DNA from: Candidatus Nitrotoga sp. CP45
GTDB lineage: Bacteria; Bacteroidota; Bacteroidia; Flavobacteriales; Flavobacteriaceae
Assembly (NCBI GenBank): GCA_943329165.2
Contig: CALQCV020000087.1
Location: forward strand, 1-7,407
Length of the DNA: 7,407 nucleotides
Direction of reading: 5' to 3'
Position 1 is the first letter of the stretch, and every line of letters begins with the position of its first letter. This document shows positions 1 to 5,791 of this stretch, one piece after another. The notes under the pieces are model-generated. The model searched no databases. It was not told the DNA's origin and saw only the letters and a list, made by a program, of their open reading frames with translations. Made by a program: the position numbers and the translations under genes.

Positions 1-34
1 ATAACCTCTAAAGAAATTTAGAGGTTATTTTTTT
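1..34 (+). terminator. Rho-independent terminator of a gene left of the window
   Basis: A perfect 12-bp inverted repeat (ATAACCTCTAAA at 1-12 and its complement at 17-28) encloses a GAAA tetraloop. A run of six T (29-34) follows on the plus strand. This is a textbook intrinsic terminator for a plus-strand transcript entering from the left. Whether it also works on the minus strand cannot be judged because the flank lies outside the window. Confidence 0.85.
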
Positions 35-95
35 ATTTAAAAGTTGTAAATCCGACATAAAATAGTTCGAAATAACTCCCCTCTTTTCCACATTA

Positions 96-136
96 AAAAA
101 TCGTAATTATCATATTTTATGATAGTTATGATTTTT
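96..136 (+). terminator. Long AT-rich hairpin, terminator-like
   Basis: A 19-bp stem (96-114 with 118-136) closes over a 3-nt loop. It starts with an A run and ends with TTTTT. Its two non-Watson-Crick positions (107/125 and 103/129) are G·U pairs in plus-strand RNA but A/C mismatches in minus-strand RNA, so the structure is better preserved for plus-strand transcripts. It may be a second, back-up terminator behind the one at 1-34, or a structured 3' element. No gene is seen at 35-95 or 137-204. Confidence 0.5.
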
Positions 137-204
137 ATTTATTATAAATTGTACGATTATTGTATTGTAGATTGAAATTGAGTAAAAATATAGAAATTTA
201 TAAA

Positions 205-243
205 AACTAAACCACTATGGACTTGAAGTCCATAGGTTTGGTT
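205..243. repeat. REP-like palindrome 1
   Basis: The core TATGGACTT-G-AAGTCCATA (216-234) is a 9-bp perfect inverted repeat around a single base. The outer arms AACTAAACC (205-213) and GGTTTGGTT (235-243) also pair, apart from a 2-nt bulge (214-215) and one G·U. It has the form of the small extragenic palindromes scattered through Flavobacteriia genomes. It is adjacent to palindrome 2 and shares its ACT..AGT core. No coding potential is seen. Confidence 0.65.
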
Positions 244-244
244 G

Positions 245-261
245 GCAGACTAAAAGTCTGC
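245..261. repeat. REP-like palindrome 2
   Basis: GCAGACT (245-251) and AGTCTGC (255-261) form a 7-bp inverted repeat around AAA. It directly follows palindrome 1 and has the same AGT/ACT inner arms, so the two may act as a paired REP unit of the kind mobilised by REP-associated tyrosine transposases. No transposase is present in this window. Confidence 0.6.
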
Positions 262-286
262 TAAATTTGTAAAACTTAATTTATCA

Positions 287-342
287 ACACAAATTACACA
301 AATTAGCACAAATTAATTTGTGAAAATTTGCGTAATTTGTGT
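287..342. repeat. 56-bp dyad built from CACAAATTA repeats
   Basis: Three copies of CACAAATTA start at 288, 297 and 307. They are mirrored by the complementary TAATTTGTG-type units up to 342. The dyad centre lies between 314 and 315, and 25 of 28 position pairs match (mismatches at 298/331, 305/324 and 306/323). It could form a long cruciform or hairpin. No reading frame of note crosses it. Comparable ACAAATT-type repeats are familiar intergenic sequence in flavobacteria, but a function is not known to me. Confidence 0.7.
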
Positions 343-368
343 CAAACTTTTTAGAAGCTGAAAGCAAA

Positions 369-384
369 ATGCACTAAAGTGCAT
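369..384 (-). terminator. REP-like palindrome 3 / weak terminator candidate
   Basis: ATGCACT (369-375) and AGTGCAT (378-384) form a 7-bp inverted repeat with a 2-nt spacer. It lies just past the stop of the small minus-strand ORF. On the minus strand the hairpin is followed by TTTGCTTT, so it could end the transcript of the BspA-like gene and small ORF. It also shares the ACT..AGT core of the two upstream palindromes, so it may simply be another repeat copy. Confidence 0.45.
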
Positions 385-388
385 AGTT

Positions 389-523
389 TTAACTATTTTT
401 GAGACCAATAAATGTCTGTTTGTTTATTTCTTCGATGTAATTTTTTCTTTCATTAATTTTTGTTTCTTGTGCATTTGAGTAAAAACTTCCTAAAATCAAT
501 AAACCTAATGCTATTTTTTTCAT
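389..523 (-). CDS. Small exported peptide ORF (44 aa), unknown function
   Basis: I do not recognise this protein. The ATG at 523 opens a 44-codon frame ending in TAA at 389-391. It begins MKKIALGLLILGSFYSNAQ, a typical Bacteroidota signal peptide (KK, hydrophobic core, small residues, SNAQ cleavage site). About 25 polar residues follow, rich in Lys, Glu and Asn and ending GLKNS, so the mature peptide would be very small. It starts 23 nt after the BspA-like stop on the same strand, with an A/T-rich leader and no own promoter seen, so co-transcription is likely. Palindrome 3 lies just downstream. It could be a genuine small secreted peptide, or the surviving 5' end of a larger exported-protein gene cut off when the repeat-rich region to the left was formed. 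The signal-peptide match makes chance unlikely, but expression is unproven. Confidence 0.5.
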   Translation of the reverse strand: MKKIALGLLILGSFYSNAQETKINERKNYIEEINKQTFIGLKNS

Positions 524-546
524 AATTTTTAAATTGGTTTCTCGTT

Positions 547-1770
547 TTACTCTTTTACAAACTTGCTTGCGTTGTTATCTGATACCTTTAGATAATAAAT
601 ACCTTTTGATAATTGCTCTAAATTGATGGAGGTTTCAACATCGTTAAGCTTGCCATTTAAAACTACTCTTCCTAAACTATCGAATACATCATAAGGTTGG
701 TTGATAAGGTTACTGTCAACTTTTATATTTAAGACATTTATTACGGGATTTGGATATAGTTTTATACTATTTGTTTCAAATATTTCTGAACCTAAAGTTG
801 CACAATCAAGACCGCCATCTGTGATAGTCCAACCATAGGTGCTAATTAAAGAAGCTCGGGCAGTTGCACCGTTACAATATTTAGAATTACCTCCACTAAA
901 AGGCACATTTAACTTTAAAGGAGTTTCATTTGGACTTATTGTTGACCAACCTATAAGAAGCGCATCATAATTAGCTGCAGAAAGTTGTACTCCTGTGAAC
1001 ATATCGGTCATAATAGTCACATTACTCACATTCCAAGACCCAATAGGTTGGTTAAAGGCAATTGCACCACCCAGCATTTTCCACATATCAGTTACACGAG
1101 ACACATTCCAAGACCCAATATTTTGATTAAATGCGCTTGCACCTGCAAATAGTCTACTCATATCAGTCACATTAGACACATTCCAATTTCCTATAGGTTG
1201 GTTAAATGCACTTGCGCCTGTAAACGTACTATTCATATCAGTCACCTTTGATATGTTCCACCTTGATATGTCCTGATTAAATGCTCTTGCATCAAGGAAA
1301 GTATTTCTCAAAGTTAAAACATTAGATACGTTCCAATTACTTATATCTTGGTTAAAGCTATTTAAAGTCCAAATAAACATAGAAGACATATTTGAAACAT
1401 TAGACACATCCCAAGAACTAATAGGTTGATTAAAGGCGGAAGCACTTTCAAACATATTAGACATATCGGTCATAAGAGTTGTTACTATATTATTAAAAGG
1501 AATAGGTGTTGTAGTACTTGGCCTTGTAAAATAAGTTATGCCCGTTTGAATGTTTTTAGCATAATTGGTAATATTGCTTTTTGTTGAATTATTAACAATA
1601 GCAAACCATTCCAATGTTCCTCTTGGACTTGCTTGAACAAAGTAAGGAGAAGGAACTGTAGTGCCAGTCCATTTAACAGTAACACCATTTGCATCTAAAA
1701 CGATTGCTTGTGCTTTTATGGTTTGAGCGGTTAAAAAAAGCGTAATAATTAAGAGTACTATTTTTTTCAT
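547..1770 (-). CDS. BspA-like (DUF285) repeat surface protein with T9SS sorting domain
   Basis: This is a 407-aa exported protein. Residues 1-20 form a signal peptide (KK, hydrophobic core, cleavage near AQA). Residues 113 to about 263 carry six ~25-residue repeats of the pattern FNQ-x-I-x-x-W-[ND]-V/I-S-x-V-x-x-M, as in the BspA-like surface-protein family DUF285. Next is the family's usual C-terminal module (LSAANYDALLIGW, GGNSKYC, TYGWTITDGG; about 264-322). Residues about 336-407 form a type A T9SS sorting domain (IKLYPNP, DVFDSLGRVV, LSKGIYYLKV, ending KFVKE). The protein should cross the outer membrane by T9SS, lose this tail and be released or surface-anchored. Family members are linked to adhesion or binding of host or environmental polymers; no enzyme motif is visible. 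The ATG at 1770 fits the signal peptide and the promoter box about 25 nt upstream. The family is certain; the ligand is unknown. Confidence 0.9.
   Translation of the reverse strand: MKKIVLLIITLFLTAQTIKAQAIVLDANGVTVKWTGTTVPSPYFVQASPRGTLEWFAIVNNSTKSNITNYAKNIQTGITYFTRPSTTTPIPFNNIVTTLMTDMSNMFESASAFNQPISSWDVSNVSNMSSMFIWTLNSFNQDISNWNVSNVLTLRNTFLDARAFNQDISRWNISKVTDMNSTFTGASAFNQPIGNWNVSNVTDMSRLFAGASAFNQNIGSWNVSRVTDMWKMLGGAIAFNQPIGSWNVSNVTIMTDMFTGVQLSAANYDALLIGWSTISPNETPLKLNVPFSGGNSKYCNGATARASLISTYGWTITDGGLDCATLGSEIFETNSIKLYPNPVINVLNIKVDSNLINQPYDVFDSLGRVVLNGKLNDVETSINLEQLSKGIYYLKVSDNNASKFVKE
982..1434 (-). repeat. Six in-frame ~75-bp repeats coding for BspA-like units
   Basis: The repeats start at residues 113, 139, 164, 189, 214 and 239 of the surface protein (spacing 26 then 25). 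In DNA they are degenerate 75-bp units with recurring ATATCAGT(T/C)AC and ACATTCCAAGACCCAATA segments. The last three are the most alike, which suggests recent unit duplication. Such arrays can gain or lose units by slippage without shifting the frame. Confidence 0.85.
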
Positions 1771-1794
1771 AAGTATTGTTTTTTAAATTGCAAC

Positions 1795-1802
1795 CAAATG
1801 TA
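1795..1802 (-). promoter_or_regulatory. -7 box of the BspA-like gene
   Basis: Read on the minus strand this is TACATTTG, an exact match to the Bacteroidota -7 consensus TAnnTTTG. It lies 24 nt upstream of the ATG at 1770, leaving a leader of roughly 20 nt. No clear TTG -33 element is found at the expected distance, so the promoter is probable but not complete by consensus. Confidence 0.55.
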
Positions 1803-1885
1803 AGAAAATAAATTAAAAATAAAGTTGGTAAAAATTTTATGATAAAAAATACTACTTCTGAAATTGAAAATTATTCACTAAAACT

Positions 1886-2122
1886 ATGGACAGTAAAAAA
1901 TTAAAACAGATAACAAACCAGTTGAAGAAATCTTTTGATAATTGGGATTTTAACAAAGTCATTAATTTAAGTAAAGACGAAACTCAAACTCGTGACAACT
2001 TAATAGATCCTTTTTTCAATATTCTAAACTACTCCAAAACGGATGACTACGCTCAAGAGTACATTGCGGATATGGGCGATAAAAAGGGTCGCAGAGCTGA
2101 AATACTATTCCCGGTAAAGTGA
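1886..2122 (+). pseudogene. N-terminal fragment of a type I restriction HsdR_N-like protein
   Basis: This 78-codon frame starts MDSKKLKQI. It carries the block that opens HsdR_N-like proteins: TRDNLIDPFFNILNY (about residues 35-49), then DYAQEY-x-AD and DKKGRR (to about residue 70). In intact relatives the text after KKGRR continues with a V-D-Y-A strand and the catalytic E-x-K of the nuclease fold. Here it changes to AEILFPVK and stops, so the whole catalytic core is missing. The last ~8 codons are antisense sequence of the neighbouring GIY-YIG remnant, which places the breakpoint near 2095-2105. Full-length relatives are either HsdR subunits of type I restriction systems or stand-alone proteins of a few hundred residues with this domain; the fragment cannot say which. 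It is unlikely to be functional. Confidence 0.7.
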
Positions 2123-2452
2123 GAGGCAACTCTTTTTTTAAGATTTATTGCTTTACCTACATAAACCACTTTTCAATCCAGATTGTGAAAATATTATACT
2201 CCGGGTTTTTCCGGCAGTTGTGCAAAATCCTGAGGTGGAAGATTGGGCTGTAGCCTTTGATCCTGCGCGGTATTTTTTATCATTTTATTAATTTCACCAT
2301 CAATGTCTGATTCTATTAAACGTGAAAGCAATATTGCAGTAGCGTTAGCATCGCCTCCAGCTCGGTGTGCATTTTCAAGTGGGAATACGGCTGTAACTGG
2401 CATTACCGCCTGTGGTTTCAATATCTACTATGGCAAATTCTTGTTTTTTCAT
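2100..2452 (-). pseudogene. Decayed DEDDh exonuclease / GIY-YIG nuclease fusion gene
   Basis: The start at 2452 reads MKKQEFAIVDIETTGG, the ExoI motif (D-x-E) of DnaQ/epsilon-type 3'-5' exonucleases, and continues for 23 codons to about 2384. The next in-frame codons end in TGA. In another frame the sequence resumes with PLENAHRAGGDANATA, the ExoIII motif (H...D), so the roughly 100+ residues normally between the two are deleted. After a linker the frame enters the start of a GIY-YIG domain (LPEKPGV, where the tyrosine of GVY is replaced by TAA at 2194-2196). A TGA at 2173-2175 follows, then KVVYVGKA-x-NLKKRV and SHFTGN up to about 2105, where homology breaks at the junction with the HsdR fragment. 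Intact Bacteroidota proteins of this architecture are about 450-460 aa. With an internal deletion, frameshift, two nonsense codons and a lost 3' end it is clearly dead. It lay downstream of dnaE on the same strand. Confidence 0.85.
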
Positions 2453-2549
2453 TTGATTTATTTAATTGGCGTTCGGGCCGCCTGGCTCCTTCGCTAAAAC
2501 AGTTCACATGACTCTTTAGCCTCGCTCAGTTCGGCTTTTAGCCTCGGGT
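2453..2549. repeat. GC-richer intergenic repeat sequence after dnaE
   Basis: This 97-bp gap is markedly richer in G+C than its surroundings. It holds a TTTAGCCTCG direct repeat (2515-2524 and 2537-2546, 22 nt apart), a small GGC-TTTTA-GCC inverted repeat (2533-2543), a GGCG...CGCC inverted repeat (2468-2482) and the segment CGCTAAAACAGTT (2492-2504). That last segment is nearly the same as CGCTCAAACAGTT in the dinB-dnaE gap. No T-rich terminator is seen after dnaE. Confidence 0.5.
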
Positions 2550-5500
2550 TTATACGCTCGACCCCATTCTTTGTCTAGGTAAGTTAATTTCGTGTTCTTG
2601 AGGATAAGGTGCGCGTTGAGTCATGCTAATATCTTCCCGGATTTGCTGTTGTGTCTGGAAGCGCTTTTCGTCAGTAGCGGAATAACGTGGATCTGGAATA
2701 AAAGGCATTTTTGACATTTTTGAAATTGTAACTGTTGGAAAGTGGTAATCAACTTCAACTTGGCCAAGTAAAAGGTAACATCCTCCGCCTTTGAATGGGT
2801 ATTTCAAAAGACAATCGGCAAAATGAGCTGTATCAAAAAAATCGCCATCAGCATCTATCCAAGTTCCAAAAAACATATCGCCTTTTTTTGTGGGTACATG
2901 TTTTCTCGAAATCAAATAAGCCAACATTCTAACTGTTTTTTTATGATGCTTAGTCAATTCTCTTGCCATTACATCACCTCGATACGAAGTTTGCAATAAA
3001 TTAAATGGTGTAACCGAAACAGGAAAATCCAATAGTTCAATTTCATCAAAGGCATCCTCAAAAGGCGAACGCTCTAATACCGGCAATTTATATTCTTTGA
3101 CTGGTTCCTCTAGTAACAGTAAACTTCGATTTTGAGGTTTAAAATTTATTAGAATCAATCTTGCAATTATTAAAAGTTCATTTTTTCTTTTGCCAGTAAA
3201 ACGAAAAGCACCAATGAAAATCAATATCTGTATGCCTTCAATTCCTATTGGGACTCTATTGATGAAATTTTCTAAAGATTGGTAAAAACCATTTATGCTT
3301 CTTTCTTTTACAATCTGTTCGCTTGTTTTTGAATCTAAACTTTTTAAATGCTGAAATCCTAGATATATGTTCTTTCCATGTACATTGGTTTGGTACTCAC
3401 TTTTATTGACACATGGATTATGAATTTTTGCCCCTGACATTTTTGCTTCGTGAATATAAACTTCAGTACGGTAAAATCCACCAAAGTTGTTGATTACAGC
3501 TGTCATGAACTCAATCGGATAATAGGTTTTCAAATAAAGGCTCTGATAACTTTCAACCGCATACGATGCTGAATGTGCTTTGCAAAAAGAATAGCCCGCA
3601 AAAGATTCTATCTGCCTGTAAATTTCCTGGCTTAATTGTTCTGGATGCCCATGCTTTTTACAAGAGGCAAAGAAGTCATCTTTTACCTTTTGTAATGCAG
3701 CTTTAGAACGTCCCTTGCCGCTCATAGCACGACGTAAAATATCTCCATCAGCAGCAGGAAGGCCTCCATAATGTAATGCAATCTTGATTACGTCTTCTTG
3801 ATAGACCATAATGCCGTAAGTTTCTCCTAACTGTTCTTTAAAAACATCATGGAAATATTCAAATTTATCTGGATAATTATGGCGGAAAATATATTCTTTC
3901 ATCATTCCCGATTGTGCTACTCCGGGACGAATGATTGATGAAGCTGCTACCAATACTTTGTAGTTGTCACATTTTAATCTACGAAGTAAGCCCCGCATGG
4001 CTGGACTTTCAATATAAAAGCAACCTATGGTTTTACCTTGGCTTAAAAGTTCATTGCAGACTTTCTCATTTTTAGAAAGAGAAGTATCTCTAATATCAAC
4101 ATCGATTCCTTGATTTTCTTTAATTAGCTTCACAGTGTCGTCAATGTGACCTATGCCGCGTTGGCTTAAAATATCGAACTTATCAAAACCAATATCTTCA
4201 GCCACATGCATATCAAACTGGACAATGGGAAATCCTTTTGGTGGCATTTCAAGCGCAGTAAAATTGGTTATTGGTTCTTCGGAAATGATAATACCACAAG
4301 AATGCATACTTCGTTGATTAGGATATTTCTCCAGCATAATACCGTATTCCTGAACCATTTTAACCACCGCATTTTTGTTGTGTTTTTGCATTGGATTTTT
4401 GGCCAATTCGTCCAGTTCCTCTTTAGGTAAACCAAATACTTTACCGACTTCTCTAAAAATTGAACGGTATTTGAATTCGACATTCGTGCCACAAAAGGCG
4501 ACATGATCTCTGCCGTATTTGTTGAAAATATATTCTAAGATTGTATCGCGTTCACGCCATGACCAGTCAATATCAAAATCGGGTGGTGATTTTCGGTTGA
4601 CGTTTAAAAAGCGCTCAAAATACAAATCGAGTTCCAAAGGGCAAATGTTTGTAATATCGAGACAGTATGCAATAATACTGTTAGCTCCGCTACCACGACC
4701 AATATGTAAAAATCCTTGGTTAATACTGAATTGTACTATATCCCAAGTAATAAGGAAGTAACCACTAAACTCTAGTTCATTGATGACCTTTAATTCTTTT
4801 TCAACTCTCGCTTTTGCTTTTAAATTATCTGGTCCATAACGACGAATCATACCTTCATAGGCGAGTTTAGTTAATAATTCAATGTCATCGTGTTTGTTAG
4901 TGGTATAATGCTTCTTGTTTTTAGAAGTATTGAAATCATATTCAAAATTACACGCTTCTATTATGGCTTCAGTATTTTGAATAATTAGAGGATAGTCACT
5001 AAATTTATCAATTAGAATATTTATTGCAATCATCACTTCCGATGTCTTGCAATAATCGGTCTCAGTTAATTTGGTGCCAATACTATTCAAATCAATTGCT
5101 CTAAGTATTTTATGTAGGTTGAACTCTTTTTTGGTACGGTAAGTAACTGATTGCAATACAACTATTTTAGGAATCCTTCTTTTCCAAACGTAATTATAAA
5201 GTTTAGATAATTGTTCCGGATTAATACCAATAAATTCATTTTCCGTTAGTTCCTCCGGCACATTCTCAAATGGATAGATAACAAATACATTCTCAAAATC
5301 GGGTGCCTTTTTTGGAAGCGGTGTGTTTTCAAAATTATGCTTTGTTAATAGACGGTTCATTTCTGCAATTCCTTTTCTATTCTTTGCCAAACCTATGTAT
5401 AACTGTTGACCATTTGACCGGAAGTCAATACCAACTAAAGGCTTAATGTTTAGGGCGGAACAGGCTTTTATAAAATCGTAAATGCCGGTTACTGTATTGA

Positions 5501-5612
5501 CGTCTGTTAATGCCATTGCTGTAACGCCATAATCAAGCGCTTGTTTTACCAAATCCTGTAAAGGAATAGTGCCGAAGCGGAGGGAGTGATAGGAGTGGCA
5601 GTTGAGATACAT
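2550..5612 (-). CDS. dnaE: DNA polymerase III alpha subunit, short DnaE-type (error-prone, cassette-linked)
   Basis: A C-family replicative-type DNA polymerase of 1020 aa. I start it at the ATG at 5612 (MYLNCHSYHSLR, the usual family N-terminus). The frame is open to 5657, but those 15 extra codons lie in a repeat. Residue numbers below count from 5612. Order: PHP domain (1 to about 200) with HSYHS and ALTD; polymerase palm with PDFDID (catalytic D345, D347) and KFDILS (D480); MHSCG (436), GIMVYQED (about 599), LRRAMSGKGR (626) and GYSFCKAHSASYA (673); C-terminal OB-fold (about 885-965). In the PHP domain the usual ALTDH reads ALTDV and the usual GxE reads GID, so metal binding is probably lost. 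At 1020 aa it is shorter than E. coli DnaE (1160), in the range of DnaE2-type enzymes, and no QxxMF-like clamp motif is seen. Its place after dinB and a divergent regulator points to damage-induced lesion bypass rather than genome replication. Confidence 0.9.
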   Translation of the reverse strand: MYLNCHSYHSLRFGTIPLQDLVKQALDYGVTAMALTDVNTVTGIYDFIKACSALNIKPLVGIDFRSNGQQLYIGLAKNRKGIAEMNRLLTKHNFENTPLPKKAPDFENVFVIYPFENVPEELTENEFIGINPEQLSKLYNYVWKRRIPKIVVLQSVTYRTKKEFNLHKILRAIDLNSIGTKLTETDYCKTSEVMIAINILIDKFSDYPLIIQNTEAIIEACNFEYDFNTSKNKKHYTTNKHDDIELLTKLAYEGMIRRYGPDNLKAKARVEKELKVINELEFSGYFLITWDIVQFSINQGFLHIGRGSGANSIIAYCLDITNICPLELDLYFERFLNVNRKSPPDFDIDWSWRERDTILEYIFNKYGRDHVAFCGTNVEFKYRSIFREVGKVFGLPKEELDELAKNPMQKHNKNAVVKMVQEYGIMLEKYPNQRSMHSCGIIISEEPITNFTALEMPPKGFPIVQFDMHVAEDIGFDKFDILSQRGIGHIDDTVKLIKENQGIDVDIRDTSLSKNEKVCNELLSQGKTIGCFYIESPAMRGLLRRLKCDNYKVLVAASSIIRPGVAQSGMMKEYIFRHNYPDKFEYFHDVFKEQLGETYGIMVYQEDVIKIALHYGGLPAADGDILRRAMSGKGRSKAALQKVKDDFFASCKKHGHPEQLSQEIYRQIESFAGYSFCKAHSASYAVESYQSLYLKTYYPIEFMTAVINNFGGFYRTEVYIHEAKMSGAKIHNPCVNKSEYQTNVHGKNIYLGFQHLKSLDSKTSEQIVKERSINGFYQSLENFINRVPIGIEGIQILIFIGAFRFTGKRKNELLIIARLILINFKPQNRSLLLLEEPVKEYKLPVLERSPFEDAFDEIELLDFPVSVTPFNLLQTSYRGDVMARELTKHHKKTVRMLAYLISRKHVPTKKGDMFFGTWIDADGDFFDTAHFADCLLKYPFKGGGCYLLLGQVEVDYHFPTVTISKMSKMPFIPDPRYSATDEKRFQTQQQIREDISMTQRAPYPQEHEINLPRQRMGSSV

Positions 5613-5628
5613 ATTATTTATTTTATTT

Positions 5629-5654
5629 TTTCTTTTGTCTTGATACAAAAGAAA
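5629..5654. repeat. Palindrome just upstream of dnaE
   Basis: A 10-bp stem (5629-5638 with 5645-5654, core CTTTTGT/ACAAAAG) closes over the loop CTTGAT. In the minus-strand mRNA it lies about 17 nt before the dnaE ATG and is followed by an A/T-rich stretch rather than a T run, so it is not a proper terminator. It accounts for the spurious N-terminal extension of the dnaE frame to 5657. TAnnTTTG does not occur between dinB and dnaE, so dnaE probably depends on read-through from dinB. Confidence 0.55.
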
Positions 5655-5697
5655 CAAAAAATCAAGCCTTAGATTATTCGGCGACCTGCTATTACTT

Positions 5698-5753
5698 GAT
5701 ACCTAAATCAAAAAAACTCGCTGCGCTCAAACAGTTTTTGATTTTACGGTATC
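5698..5753. repeat. Large two-part hairpin in the dinB-dnaE gap
   Basis: The outer arms GATACC (5698-5703) and GGTATC (5748-5753) and the inner arms AAATCAAAAA (5705-5714) and TTTTTGATTT (5735-5744) pair, 16 bp in all, around a loop rich in G+C (CTCGCTGCGCTC). The loop and right arm contain CGCTCAAACAGTT, also found with one change at 2492-2504 behind dnaE. It looks like a copy of a dispersed extragenic repeat. Confidence 0.6.
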
Positions 5754-5761
5754 TGCGTAAT

Positions 5762-5791
5762 GCAGGTGCCCGCCTGCCATAATCTTATGGC
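5762..5791. repeat. Palindromes overlapping the dinB stop codon
   Basis: GCAGG (5762-5766) pairs with CCTGC (5773-5777), and GCCATAA (5776-5782) pairs with TTATGGC (5785-5791) around TC. The second palindrome contains the dinB stop codon (TAA on the minus strand, 5785-5787) and codes for the end of the DinB tail. Confidence 0.65.

Noticed and set aside
982..1434. The regular repeats as a CRISPR array
   Set aside because: The ~75-bp units are degenerate and in frame with a protein carrying DUF285 repeats; there is no repeat/spacer alternation.
2194..2421. A 75-aa minus-strand ORF as an independent gene
   Set aside because: It is the middle piece of the decayed exonuclease/GIY-YIG gene. Its ATG is internal, and recognisable family sequence continues beyond its stop and, in another frame, before its start.
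2303..2497. A 64-aa plus-strand ORF
   Set aside because: It is antisense to the exonuclease remnant, has no recognisable motif and ends in intergenic repeat sequence.
4206..4761. Several 74-80 aa ORFs on both strands inside dnaE
   Set aside because: They are shadow frames of the uninterrupted dnaE coding sequence, whose own frame carries all polymerase motifs.
5613..5657. Longer dnaE start at 5657 (15 extra residues)
   Set aside because: The extra codons lie in a palindromic repeat and are Lys/Asn-rich, and the family N-terminus MYLNCHSYHS begins at 5612.
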